Source: Notospermus geniculatus
Taxonomy: Eukaryota > Nemertea > Pilidiophora > Heteronemertea > Lineidae
Assembly: GCA_002633025.1 (NCBI GenBank)
Contig: NMRB01001073.1
Coordinates: 130,290-194,289 of the forward strand
DNA length: 64,000 bases
Reading direction: 5' to 3'
A program made the position numbers and the translations under genes. A model generated the notes under the pieces. It saw only the letters and a list, made by a program, of their open reading frames with translations, ran no database searches and was not told the DNA's origin. This document shows positions 33,208-43,715 of this stretch, one piece after another; the first letter of the stretch is position 1, and each line of letters begins with the position of its first letter.

Positions 33208-33306
33208 TCTTGGTTGGGGTGTCAAGTTCACCACTGGTATTACTCATACTGGTACTGGTATTGGCTGAAGTATCACAAGATGTCAAATCTGGATCACTGT
33301 CAGATT
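33208..33306 (-). CDS. Harbinger-associated Myb/SANT-like protein, exon 3
   Basis: Acceptor CAATTTCAG, donor CCAAGA|GTGAGT. Encodes a low-complexity acidic and Ser/Thr-rich linker (ESDSDPDLTSCDTSANTST). Phases match exons 2 and 4. Confidence 0.75.
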
Positions 33307-33420
33307 CTGAAATTGAAATGTGACACATCAGAGAGAGTAATTGGAGTTTGGACATTAGTCTGTCTCAGCATTTCTAAAAAGATATTAATATGCTTGAACT
33401 ATGCTTAAAAATTTACATAC

Positions 33421-33638
33421 CATACTGAAAAAGCTCCTTATTTGTTTTTCGTTTGACCATGGCTCTTAAGGCCGAGTCTCTGATTTCCTTTCCCTTCACC
33501 AAATCTTCCTCGATTTTGTCTTTGGCAGATTTCTTTTCCTTATTTGTGCGAGCAGCTTCAGCCTTGGCTTCATCCATCAATCCAATAACTTCATTCAGTA
33601 AATTGTCCTTTTCTGTGTGTTCTTCATTTACTCCAGGC
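33421..33638 (-). CDS. Harbinger-associated Myb/SANT-like protein, exon 2
   Basis: Acceptor CTTCTTATTTAG, donor CAGTATG|GTATGT. Encodes a charged helical region (NEVIGLMDEAKAEAARTNKE, then KELFQYG) after the Myb domain. It begins with one base and ends with one base of split codons that fit the neighbours. Confidence 0.8.
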
Positions 33639-33980
33639 CTAAATAAGAAGCATAAAAGTTTTAAAAATGTACTTCGGTATATTTCACAACACACATGAGG
33701 GGCTGGGCTCTGTTCAAATAATACAATCGTTAAAAGGGATATTCATCTTTGTCAATTGAGGAATCACAACTCGAGATTCCTCAAGATTCAGAAATAGAGA
33801 AATTGTACCACATGAGCAAAGGTCCCTTTGATACTTGGCATCAGAAGCCTCTGTCAGTCAAGCATCAAAGTTGAATACACTTAATGGACACAAATATGTG
33901 TGCCAATCCTGCACTGCAAAAGAAACCAAACAACAAACCAGTATACTGTAGGCCTAGAGTAGGCCTACTAGAGTACATAC

Positions 33981-34231
33981 TTTTTTTTGGATTCACCCTC
34001 TTCGGTCTTAAATTTGCGTACGAGGCGCTCCATGCGTTCAAGGACAGTGCGCTTTGTGGCTGGTCTCTCCAGGCTTAGGCACTTTGTGAGATTAGCGGCT
34101 ATGGTGTCCCATCTATCTGGATTGCTGTATGGATCCACGGCCACGACCTCCCTCATTAACATAATATCGGTTGTTTCATTGAAAACAATCGATTTTTTCT
34201 TTTTGGCTGAATCTGACATCGCTGACAACAT
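33981..34231 (-). CDS. Harbinger-associated Myb/SANT-like DNA-binding protein, exon 1
   Basis: Exon 1 follows an acceptor (TTTTGTTGCAG, ending at 34243), so a 5' UTR exon probably lies upstream. Translation can start at 34231 or at the second ATG, 34219. Residues about 15-80 form a Myb/SANT-like trihelix domain: DIMLMREVVAVDPYS, then DRWDTIAANLTKC, then the third helix TKRTVLERMERLVRKFKTEE. The donor AAAAAAAA|GTATGT leaves two bases. The four exons add up to 759 bases, 252 codons plus stop, with no internal stop. This gene type supplies the DNA-binding partner of Harbinger transposase and is intact, unlike the transposase at 30120-31238. Confidence 0.82.
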
Positions 34232-34276
34232 GACATTGAGATCTGCAACAAAAGCATGCATCATTCATATGAGCAG

Positions 34277-34455
34277 ATGAAAGTTGTAGGCCTAGGCCTA
34301 CTTACTATCAGCTACTAGGCCTAGGCCTAGGGCCTCCTAGTCGGCTATTGACCCCCCAGGCCTAGCTAGGCGTATTGCTATGACGGTTTGCAATTAATTG
34401 TAATTTGCAGGCCCACCGGTAGGGCCTAGGCCTACCGGTACATTTTCTGTTAGGC
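34277..34455. repeat. AGGCCTA-rich tract
   Basis: Dense GGCCTA/TAGGCC hexamers, several adjoining (AGGCCTAGGCCTAGGGCC). Another tract lies at about 35190-35390. This local composition is typical of the genome sampled here and helped suggest the organism group. Confidence 0.7.
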
Positions 34456-34498
34456 TAGCTTAGGGCCTGTTCATGTGTTTGTTTTTTCTGTCATGTCT

Positions 34499-35159
34499 CA
34501 CGGCGATCTCGCTTGCACAGCACTGTATTGCTTTATGCCTATTCCGTCACGTGAAATATCTGCGCGATCTGAATGGCCGACGCGACCTCACCCACCGCTA
34601 TTCGATCTTTCAACCATCCCCGCTTGATGCAATGTGTTTTGAATAGGAATTAATCTGCGTCTTGGGATGCTTAAACTAGAATTAATTACGTCGTTGACTG
34701 CATTTGAGCGTGGATTGGCTGAACAAGGGGATTCCCTGTTACTAGACAACATAGGTATTTAGGTCAGAATCCCCGGATGAAGGACGCAACCGCCTGAAAA
34801 GACACGTGAATTGGAGGAAGCTTGAAGAAATTGCTGATTTAAAATGAAAACAAACGGTATAGCGTTTCAAAATTAACATTTACTTTCTGTCATTTAGTGC
34901 AGTTGATTGTTTGGAAGGTGTCGGTGTAAAGATATGTGCTTTCAAGTCTGGGTCTGTTGAGATAAATCCCGTCCCAGCTTCTCAGTTGAGATGGAATTCG
35001 CCGAAATACCGCCTTCCAGACGCCACTTTTATAATCAACCCAACACGTGGGGCGAATTCGGAACTGCGGCTGGGCGAGTCTATGCATAAATTAGAACTGC
35101 GTTTCATCAACATGCTAAAAGGTGGCGCGGCAGCATGACTTGCGTGCGAGATCGCCGTG
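34499..35159. mobile_element. CACGG-ended DNA element, complete, GTCT duplication
   Basis: Terminal repeats CACGGCGATCTCGC and complement bound 661 bp. GTCT is duplicated directly outside (34495-34498 and 35160-35163). A diverged partial copy is at 10553-11195. CAC-starting ends with a 4-bp duplication fit the CACTA/Chapaev group better than hAT or Harbinger, but no transposase is encoded, so this is inference. Confidence 0.75.
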
Positions 35160-35734
35160 GTCTGTACTGTGTACCAACTACCAGCAGCAGGTAGGCCTAG
35201 GTAGCCTCTAGGCCTACGCATGCATTCGAAGCACAAGCCAGGCCAGCATGTACAAGATGTGCAGGGACAGGGTAGGCTATGTTACATGTTATGTAGCTAG
35301 GCCTAGGCCTACATGCATGCAATATCATGTCATGTGCATCATCAGTGTATTACAGTAGGCCTACGTACAGTAGGCCTACCGGTCCGGTATGAATCATGCA
35401 TGCATGATTTTGCATGTTTGAAATCGATGAAAAACATCAGCGATCTCGCCAAAAATGAGTAATCAGGGAATATCAGATCAAACGTAAACTGCAGTACATT
35501 CCGAACCATGACACAATGATGGATTGTTGTTCAAAAATCTAAATTTTTCGAAATATTTACACATACATTTTACACACGTCTGCCTCTCCGTATCAAATGG
35601 AATTCTTGCGTTTCGCCGTGTCCGCATGAAGCACAACTTGTCGCCAAGATCACGCAAACCGATGACGTCATACACAAAATCGACACGGATACGTCATACG
35701 GGCGCGATTTTTAAGCGTGCTGAAAGTCCCTATT

Positions 35735-37135
35735 GTCTTACAGCTACTTACTTCATACTTACATCGGCGTAGGATTAAGACTAGAGTAAATAATTCTCTA
35801 TCTGAGTCCTCTGCCGATGGGTTTATTAACTGTGGTGTGCCCCACGGCTCGATCCTTGGGCCTTTACTTTTTCTTATTTATATTAATGATCTCAGCGACA
35901 CTATACTTAATTGTCACCTCTATATTTATGCAGATGACTGTTCACTATTTCTCCCCGTTGACCGGGATACTAATCCGTCTTTTTCTACTAATCTCATCCA
36001 GGAAGATCTCAATCGTCTGTTTTCTTGGTCTCAACTGTGGCATCTTGACTTTAAAGCTGTCAAAAGTAAAGATGAAGTTATATTCCATTCCGCTCGACTG
36101 AAAGTTCCCAGTTTCCCATCCTTGTTTGTTGGTAATGACAAGATACCTTTTGGCTATTCTCATAAACACCTTGGCCTTATCCTTGATGAGAAGTTGTTAT
36201 TTGAGGAACACCTCACTGAAGTCATTGTTAAATGCAACACCCTGTTGAATCCCCTGAAATCTCTTAAACAGACACTTCAGTCTAAACATCTTGAACGCTT
36301 GTACTTTTCCTTTATCTTACCTCATATGGAATATGGTTCGTTGATATTTGGTTCAGCTAATGCCGGCATCCTGGCCAAGCTGGACCAAGTCCATTATAGG
36401 GCAGCCTTAATTGTTAGTGGATGTATTATGGGCACCAGTAGCTCCAAAGTACTTAAATGTTTGGACTGGTTGTCGCTAGTTCACCGTAGGAAAGAGAAAA
36501 AGTTGGTCTTTATGTATGATGTTGCAAACAATCGAGTTCCTCCTTATAGACTCCCCGTTAATGATGCTAGACTCCGGAATCCACAGCCTTATAGACTGTC
36601 TGTTCACTGCTCGCAGCGTTTTATGAAATCTACTGTTCCTGACTGTATCAAGCTCTGGAATTCCTTACCTAATCACTTAAGACAATGTTACTCCAGAAAT
36701 TCCTTTAAGTATAATACTCGTGTTCACCTGAGAGGGAGGAAAAATTTTCTTGTCTGTACTAAACTGAATATACCTCGTAAGGATGAAATTTTACTCAATA
36801 GAACCCGCCGTGATCTCATTTTTAGATCTCATTACTTTACCCACAATTTTGAAAGTGTTCGTAATCCAGTGTGTCAGTGTGGGTCCAGGTCTCAAACTAC
36901 CAAGCACTTGTTCTTCCATTGCCCTCTTTTGGATCACCTACGTCATAAATTGTTTACCGACCTCGGTCTGCTGCCTTTGTTTACAATATCCTACAATAGC
37001 TTCCCAAACAATGATGACAGGTTGCGGGGTTTACTTTGGGGGATGCAACAGTCTCCGCTAGCACCTAACCGTGGTGTCATCACTGCAGTTAGTCTTTTTA
37101 TTTCTGACACTGTCGCCTTACTTAACAATGCTTAA
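35735..37135 (+). pseudogene. 5'-truncated LINE reverse transcriptase ORF
   Basis: The recognisable coding sequence starts near SYLHRRRIKTRVNN and continues to TAA at 37133-37135 with no internal stop. It has the RT core with GVPHGSILGPLLFLIYINDL and the catalytic YADD, the thumb region, and a C-terminal HCHC-type motif (CQCGSRSQTTKHLFFHCPLL). The endonuclease and the first RT blocks are missing, as expected of incomplete reverse transcription. The ORF fits CR1/Jockey-superfamily non-LTR elements; the exact clade cannot be fixed. The upstream ATG at 35717 lies in flanking DNA and is not meaningful. The lack of stops suggests a fairly recent insertion. Confidence 0.88.
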
Positions 37136-37380
37136 TAGTACCCTGTCCAGTCCTAAAATCCTGCAACCTGTCATCACGGTCTTATCTATCTTACTCATTG
37201 TTTTGTACCATTTCTTCTTTCTCTCTTTTTCGTGTGTACTATTGTCTTCAACCATCATTTATTTACTGTATTTTCTATTTTTGTTAATCCAGGGCTACTA
37301 ATGCCCGCTTCAGCCCTGGACAATTTATCTTTTGTTATGTACTTTTTGTTTGAATCTAATAAATTCCTAATTAACCTAAC
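37136..37380 (+). mobile_element. LINE 3' UTR and tail
   Basis: Follows the RT stop. It includes a hairpin (CAGGGCTACTAATGCCCGCTTCAGCCCTGG, shown by its arms CAGGGCT and AGCCCTG) and ends near TAATAAATTCCTAATTAACC. The same 3' end is seen again at 38494-38597. Confidence 0.75.
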
Positions 37381-37719
37381 ATTGGAAGCCTTGCTATCTG
37401 CTTTTCATTCCTTAATTATATAGCATGGTGATCTTTTAGTCTTAGTTCCTAAACAGTTAGTTCTAAACGATGAGCGGGACGATGAGAGACTTTGTTCGAA
37501 GAAATACTAACTACACGTCGCGATGACAAAGGCCTAACAAACAGTTCATTGAATACCATTAGGGTTTTTTTCACAGAGCACTGCTCTCCCAGGCGCATGC
37601 TTTCTTCGGTATTCATATGATATTAAGGTGTTTTCGTAGTAGAGTTTACCACCTGTCCATTCCTGGGCCGTTGTCTGATTGGCTACTTACGATTAGGAGG
37701 CGTGTATCTCAATGCGGTA

Positions 37720-37770
37720 ATAGGGGTGTTTTTAAAGTCGACTGACCCAACGCTGGTGGACTCGTCTGTA
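37720..37770. repeat. MITE family A, partial
   Basis: Contains GGGGTGTTTTTAAAGTCGAC followed by the TGACCCAACGCTG core. The second arm is missing. Confidence 0.6.
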
Positions 37771-37774
37771 TGGA

Positions 37775-38490
37775 ATCGCTCTTGCCCGGCCTGACCAGGA
37801 GCAGCTGCCGCCTGCTGTAAGCTTGTGAAGTTAAGTTGTTGTAGAAAAAAACAAACAAAGACAACGATGTATAGGCCCTGCACATGCTATACGAAAATCA
37901 ACGACCAAATAAAATCTGGGATTGCATCCGTAGAATCCAGTTACATGTACGAGTGGATCACTTATTGCCTAGCAGCTCTAGGATAAAGTACAATCCAGTT
38001 CAGAGCGCACATAAAGTGCTCCGCGCTGTGCGCCAATTAACGCTCACAATAGACGCTATGCTCTAATCCCCCAATGCGCGTTAAATGACAAAAGGCTTAT
38101 GCGCCACAATTGAATTCTTATGCTCTTTACTTGCTTTGGACTGCGCTTCTTGTGCCCCTATTATTAAGGTGACAAAAGGTTATGTGCTCACTCATTCAAC
38201 CTAGTGTATGAGGCGCCATGTGGGAATTTAATTGTTTCCAAAATTATTTGGAAATAATGTCATTGTTTCAAACCATAAATGTACGTTTTTTGACTTATTT
38301 CATCCAATAAAGTTATACATAAAACCATGAAATTATTATTCAAACCAGAATTTATATTAAACATGGTTTCATTCCCAAGAAACTTTCACAAATTCATGGT
38401 TTTGAAAACATAACTTACTTTCAAACCATGAAGTTCATGCAATCTCATGGTTTGCAAACCATGGGAATGATATACAAAACCATAAAATCA
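37775..38490. other. no gene; AACCATGA-rich patch
   Basis: From about 38265 to 38490 the words AAACCAT, ACCATGA and CATGGTTT recur eight or more times at irregular spacing in both orientations. The rest shows only short ORFs. Confidence 0.4.
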
Positions 38491-38493
38491 TGT

Positions 38494-38597
38494 TAATCCA
38501 GGGCTACTAATGCCTCGCTTCAGCCCTGGACAACTTATCTTTTGTTACTTTTTGTTTGCTTCAAATAAATTCCTAATTAACTAACTAACTAACTATA
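38494..38597 (+). mobile_element. second LINE 3' end with (TAAC)n tail
   Basis: Matches the LINE 3' end at 37290-37380 (CCAGGGCTACTAATGC, CAGCCCTGGACAA, AAATAAATTCCTAATTAA) and ends in TAACTAACTAACTAACTA. The short tandem tail is typical of non-LTR elements that lack poly(A). It is an independent, heavily truncated insertion. Confidence 0.8.
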
Positions 38598-38631
38598 TCC
38601 AGTGTGGACGATTCCGGTCAAGGTCACAGAC

Positions 38632-38775
38632 TATTCACTCACTTGCGGCGAATCACTGAATTATCTCGCGATTTGCGAGATGATTACTACGCCGAGGCTC
38701 CTATATACAGTTGAGGTAGGTTACGATGGCCGCCCGAATGTAGCCGAGTACCTCCGAAGATGACGTCGATTGGGG
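38632..38775. repeat. dispersed repeat, inverted copy of 17058-17203
   Basis: Reverse complement of the segment at 17058-17203 with a few substitutions. No coding capacity. Confidence 0.8.
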
Positions 38776-38875
38776 TGTGGGTACGTTGAGACCTTTGCCA
38801 TGGCATGCAAACGAGGAATGAAGTAAAAAACAGTTCCCTGTCAGCGGAGGGAAAGGGTTTCAATGGGAGGAACGG

Positions 38876-39117
38876 TTACTCCACTCCATCAGGCCGTCGA
38901 CGCCCATCCCGAGTCGGCTGTTGTTCCAACGAACTTCTGATGTCATCCTCATTCGCTAACCAGTCTCGAAACGTCCGTGGATAAATTCGATATCTTCGCG
39001 CGTACGCTGTAGGTGTCCGGGCATGGACGTGACGTAAAAGGTGGGCCTGGATGTAATCATCCAGATACCGAATCTTCTGGGCTACCGAATAAGCTTGCAG
39101 GTGTCGTCTGGGCCTCT
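38876..39117 (-). pseudogene. transposase N-terminal HTH fragment
   Basis: The frame encodes a psq/CENPB-like helix-turn-helix: YSVAQKIRYLDDYIQAH, then TAYARRYRIYPRTFRDWLAN, ending at the window's in-frame stop (38876). The DDE core does not follow. The arrangement matches the start of pogo/Tigger-like or related transposase genes. Oppositely oriented C-terminal-like sequence lies at 39530-39699. Confidence 0.5.
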
Positions 39118-39477
39118 CCATGCGCCAGATCAAGATCAATACCGTTACCATCCTCATCATCAACGTCTTCATGGGCGTCGTCACCATCACTGTCAGTCAC
39201 CATAGCCAAACACGTAGGCCTATAGTGGCTCAACACCAAAAATCCAAGGAGCAAAACTTTCCAAATAGGTAATCATAGTCATAAAGGCACATGGAATAAG
39301 TGACTCTTTGACAAAGTTCAAGTCATACATGTAGGCCTACTGAAATGACTGGTATAGAGAGATCGTTACATCACTATTGTGCTGAGTAACTCCGACCACT
39401 AAAATAAAATAACGTCTTCAACCGCAGTTGCGTGAAGGGTGAATTCCTGTCTCTTAAACGCCATTTTAGCGTAAAAA

Positions 39478-39699
39478 TTGATATCTTCGTTGGACTTAGA
39501 AAATTTTAGAATCGAGCCATGCAGGGATTGTCGGCTATGCATGCGAAGAACTACTGTAGGACTTGTAGAGGTAGTGAGGATGATAAGTTTGGCCTGGGGC
39601 AGGATCGTTCCGGAAGCCGTCCAGAATGCTTTCCGAGCGAGCGGCCTTCCCATCCTTGACGACAATGATGGCGAGGTGGTAGTAGTCGTAGAAAATTAA
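39478..39699 (+). pseudogene. possible transposase C-terminal fragment
   Basis: From about 39540 the frame reads TTVGLVEVVRMISLAWGRIV, then PEAVQNAFRASGLP and an acidic end before TAA. The W-x-x-I-x-x-x-x-V-x-N-x-F-x-x-x-G pattern resembles the segment after the DDE domain in pogo/CENPB-type transposases. The first part (AAATTGATATCTTCGTTGGA) is repeated at 42035-42112 with the frame broken. Confidence 0.4.
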
Positions 39700-40006
39700 G
39701 TTGTAGATGTTCAGCTCAGTGACAACGAAGATTTGGAATTTTTTGATGAAGAGACGGAATAAAAAACATTACATGTAGTACAACGTCCTTCTTGTTTTTT
39801 TACGTGGGTAGGCCTTCCGGGTGACCTGATAGACCAGGGCGTGAACGAAGCGAAGCAGCGCCTTTGCCATTAATGCCAATTCATACTTGCTGGCGGGCCG
39901 TCAAGCGCATGAAACTGATCGCAGTTTTCCAAGGCGTGAATGTGCACACACATTGAAATTGATCATAGTCGGCATAAAATCCGGACGAAATATGAACCAA
40001 CCCTAA

Positions 40007-40403
40007 AAGGCCTGGGTCCACTTGTGCGTTTTACGCTGCGTGATGCGTTAAGTCTTTTGTTATTTTCCGCCGATCTACTTCCAAATAATGGGAAAAGCGC
40101 ATCACGCAGCGTAAAACGCACAAGTGGACGGTGGCCTTTAAGGTCTCCGGCCACTTGTGCGTTTTACGCTGCGTCATGCGTTAAGTCTTTTGTTATTTTC
40201 CGCCGCTCTGCTTCCGAATAATGGGAAAAGCGCATGACGGAGCGTAAAACGCACAAGTGGACGGTGGCCTATAAGGTCTCGGGCCACTTGTGCGTTTTGC
40301 GCTGCGTGATGCGTCAAATCTTTTGTTAGGAAGCAGAACGGCGGAAAATATCCAAAGATTTGCTGCATCACGCAGCGCAAAACGCACAAGTGGCCCGAGG
40401 CTT
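40007..40403. mobile_element. three MITEs of one family head to tail
   Basis: Units at about 40007-40138, 40141-40270 and 40273-40403 each start GGCC(T/A)-CACTTGTGCGTTTT and end with the complement, around a core of AATCTTTTGTTA/TCCGCC. They are separated by TTTAAGG or TATAAGG. A half copy is at about 41730-41826. The ORFs called here are palindromic repeats. Confidence 0.8.
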
Positions 40404-40406
40404 TTA

Positions 40407-40858
40407 AGGCGGTGACAGACTGGCGCGTGCGTACGCGCGCGTAAGCGAAGCAGCACGTGCGCGAAGCAGCCAAAAACACGGGACCGTGACAGACTAGTGC
40501 GTTCATCGCGCGCCCGCGTAAGGGAAAAGAAGCAGTCTCTCGTCTTCGTATGCCATTCCAAACGTCTACAATGTTCATAAGTGGGCCAAGCCAGGCCTCT
40601 AAAATCACGCATCTGAAAATTGTTGAATAGGGCATTCGAATTCAAAACCTTTTGTATTGGCTTCCATATAAGGTCAGCGAAATGAATGCGCATTGCTAAA
40701 AATCGCTCGGCCAGATGATCGAGTGAGGAACAACGCGTAGCCTTGTTTCACGCACGCTGTAGTCTGTCACGTATGAAGGAAATGCATAGAAAGTGATCGA
40801 GATCAGCAAACGCGTCGCTTACGGAACGCGCCGCATTCGCGCTAGTCTGTCACCGCCT
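40407..40858. mobile_element. MITE with TTA duplication (CGCG-rich)
   Basis: Ends AGGCGGTGACAGACTGGC and complement. TTA at 40404-40406 and 40859-40861. The interior includes GTGCGTACGCGCGCGTAAGC. It abuts the MITE array on its left and a family A MITE on its right. Confidence 0.85.
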
Positions 40859-40862
40859 TTAC

Positions 40863-41028
40863 GCTGGGCGCACATGGACGGCAAATCTCAGTGCGGCAGG
40901 GGTGTTTTTAAAGTCGACTGACCCAACGCTGCTGGACTCGTCATACAGCCGGTCAGTCAACTTAAAAAAAACACACCCCTGCCGGACGGCAAATCGCACG
41001 ATTTTATCGGACATGTGCGCCTAGCTTT
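40863..41028. mobile_element. MITE family A, diverged full copy
   Basis: Arms GGGCGCACATG...GGCAAATC and partial complement; core GGGGTGTTTTTAAAGTCGAC. Confidence 0.7.
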
Positions 41029-41351
41029 ACACCAAGCGACCGGTCTCTGTGGACGCCCAATTATCGTATCTCGTCTCATATCTGATCGCTTGAGTTGTCG
41101 TTGCATTGTTTGCGGGAGACCGTTGCAGTGGGCGATGTGGAGACAGGTTTCAATGGTGAACGAAAACAAAACAATTTCGATCGCATCAAGAGACCAAAAA
41201 CTCAACGTGTTTAATTTTCGGTCGCAAATGCCGACTGACCTTTGCTACTAGTCGGGTGATAAAAAAAAACAATGAAACTTCGTCCGCATATAATTCCGAT
41301 GCGACGCCACAATAGTAGGCGAATTCAGTGGCTTTCGAAGGTCGTGTGTCG

Positions 41352-41500
41352 CTTCACCAATGGCGAAGACGGCCAATTTCAGTCGGCAATCGGTCGGCGA
41401 CCGGTATAAGTTCCTTGCGATCGTATTCAATCGCAGGTACATGTAGCAGGTTGCAAAGCGAGTCGCAACGCAGAAAATCACAGTGATATCCTAGCCTCAA
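41352..41500. repeat. relative of the MITE at 30310-30564
   Basis: Contains CAATCGGTCGGCGACCGGT and GCGAGTCGCAACGCAGAAAATC, also present in the MITE inside the HARBI1 pseudogene. The left end is replaced by other sequence, and its right part continues at 41655-41715 after a family A insertion. Confidence 0.6.
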
Positions 41501-41508
41501 GCTAGGCG

Positions 41509-41651
41509 CACATGTGCGGCAAATCTCGATGCGGTAGGGGTGTTTTTGAAGTTGACTGACCCAACGCTGTCGACTCGTCATTTACCCGGGTCAGTCGACT
41601 TTAAAAACACCCCTGCCGCATCGAGATTTGCCGCACATGTGCGCCTGGCTT
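41509..41651. mobile_element. MITE family A, well-preserved copy inside another MITE
   Basis: Arms CTAGGCGCACATGTGCGG and complement with the same core as at 6210. It splits the GCAACGCA-type MITE remnant, whose pieces lie at 41352-41500 and 41655-41715. Confidence 0.75.
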
Positions 41652-42114
41652 CAGGTTGCAAAGCAAGTCGCAACGCAACCCACCGCCGAAAATCAGCAGT
41701 AGATTCCTAGCTTTACAATGATGAATGTCTAAATCTTTTGTTAGGAAGCAGAACGGCGGAAAATATCAAAAGAGTTGCTGCATCACGCAGCGCAAAACGC
41801 ACAAGTGTCCGGAGACCTTAAAGGCCAATTTCACTACCGACTGACAAATTCATCGCACAAACGGGCACAATGACGTGCCAAATTAAGAACGTAACCATTC
41901 CCAATTGCTGGTCCTCCACGATCGATTGACTGTTCTCGTAATAGGCCTACATGTAATAAGCGTGTCACTCGATAAGCGACAGGTATCAGATCATTGGTCA
42001 TTTAAGGCCCGGTCACCATGCCTATTGTTAGGGTAAAAATTGACATCTTTGTTGGACTGAGAAAATTTTAGAATCGAGCCAGGGATTGACGGCGAGGTAT
42101 GCGAGGAACTACTG

Positions 42115-42580
42115 TATACCCCTAGGTCAAATGACCTGTGAAACCAAGTTTCGGTCCGATTCGATTCTTGACTTGGCCACTAGGTGGCTAAAACCAAAAG
42201 ATGCAAAAAGTGCAATAACTTCTGAACTAATGACTGGGCCATCTCCAAATTTTTATCATAGGTGTATCTAAAATGAGGATACATGACATATGTAACGGGC
42301 TTTTGATTTGGCCTACTTTCCAAGGTCACAGAGGTCAAAGTTCAGATTTTGCCTTTTGGTGGTACGTTTCGTAACCGCTGGGGCCATTGACCTAAAACTT
42401 GGTACATATATACCCTTATGTCATATGACCTATGACACCAAGTTTCAGTCCCATTTGATTCTTGCTTGGCCACCAGATGGCCAAAAGACAAAAAATACAA
42501 AAAGTGCAATAACTCATGAAGTAATGACAGGATCATCTCCAAATTTTTATCATAGGTGTATCTAATGAGGGTACATCTAT
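42115..42580. repeat. tandem repeat, ~294-bp period
   Basis: ATCTCCAAATTTTTATCATA recurs at 42241 and 42535, and AAGTTTC-GTCC-ATT-GATTCTTG precedes each copy. A diverged third unit lies at about 43935-44240. Together they look like remains of one tandem array split by later insertions. Confidence 0.75.
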
Positions 42581-42647
42581 ACAATAAAAGGTAAAGTGCG
42601 ATTCTTTGTCCGCTATGCACGCAAAACCGGTGGTATTTAGTGCATAA

Positions 42648-42778
42648 GGCTGGGTTTACATCGAGGCACACGCGACACGGACACGCAGGCGAACAATGGC
42701 TTCACAAAGGATTCATCACCATGAAACCTTTGTTCGTCTCCGTGTTTGTGTCGCGTGTGCCTCAATGTAAACCCAGCC
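42648..42778. mobile_element. Harbinger-type MITE with TAA duplication
   Basis: Ends GGCTGGGTTTACAT and complement, with TAA at 42645-42647 and 42779-42781. Same termini as the 370-bp element at 14472. Confidence 0.85.
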
Positions 42779-42910
42779 TAACGGTCATGTTCAACGGATA
42801 GGGTATCACTCATAGATGGTTTATCACAAAAAATAAGTGCAACTTTTGGCCTGCAAAGTGTGGTTTTAAGGCATTTTTCTTTATGGGAACTTCCCAAGTT
42901 TATTTAAAAC

Positions 42911-43497
42911 CCTTTCGCTGCCAATGTCGCATAAATGCGACATAAACCAGTTCCCCTGATTGATAGCATTCAGGCTGCTCAATAGATCGTCGATAGTAGT
43001 TCTAGGCGCCGCCGTAAGATGGCGTGGCATATGCGCTATCATTTGAGACGTATTTTGAAATGCTGGGTACAGGATTTGGGGTAAAATTTTGTTTGTATCT
43101 TGAGGGGGTGCGGGGTGGCACCCCCCGGGGGCGAAATTTTGGGAGAAAATATTTCGAAAAATATAGTTTTTTCAAGTGTAAATGAGATTGGTTTTCATTG
43201 TTATCACTGTATAAGATGTATTCACAGTGATAGCATTCAAATATCTTTATTGCCAAAGTAGCAAGCCACACTTTAGTGGGGATTTTTTTGAAATTACCAA
43301 AAATCCAAGATGGCGGCTCCTGGTGACGTCATAATATGCAAATTAGTCGAAAAAAAGTCACCAGGATAAAGCTTAGACCATTCCCTACAAAGTATTCCTA
43401 TCTTCTTCAGGCTAACAGTGCATGCTTTATACAAGTAGTAACAAATAATTAGATTTCAGTGGCTAATTTCTGAAAAATCAATCGGCAGCGAAAGGGT
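42911..43497. mobile_element. inverted-terminal element ending ACCCTTTCGCTGCC
   Basis: Terminal repeats ACCCTTTCGCTGCC and GGCAGCGAAAGGGT are flanked by TAAA on both sides. A subterminal palindrome TGTCGCATAAATGCGACA lies near the left end. No transposase. Confidence 0.7.
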
Positions 43498-43715
43498 TAA
43501 AGCTGAAGGAGAATTCCAGTGACCTACTTATTATAAACAGTGGCTGATAAGGAGATACACGGTAGGACTCATGTGAGCCTACTGGAGTATACCATGAATC
43601 CGGGTCATCTTGGCTTCAACAAAGAGCATCGTATTTAGTCATTCATTATCAGTTGTCACACTAGGCCTACCATTCCCGTGAATCTGAACCCAGGGCCGGT
43701 GTGATATTATCAGAT

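Noticed and set aside
35817-37301. Extra ORFs in and after the LINE
   Set aside because: Alternative-frame shadows of the reverse transcriptase ORF and low-complexity 3' UTR.
40174-40693. Two overlapping ORFs of more than 150 codons on the minus strand
   Set aside because: They run across the MITE array and its palindromes, with repeated peptide blocks and no domain.
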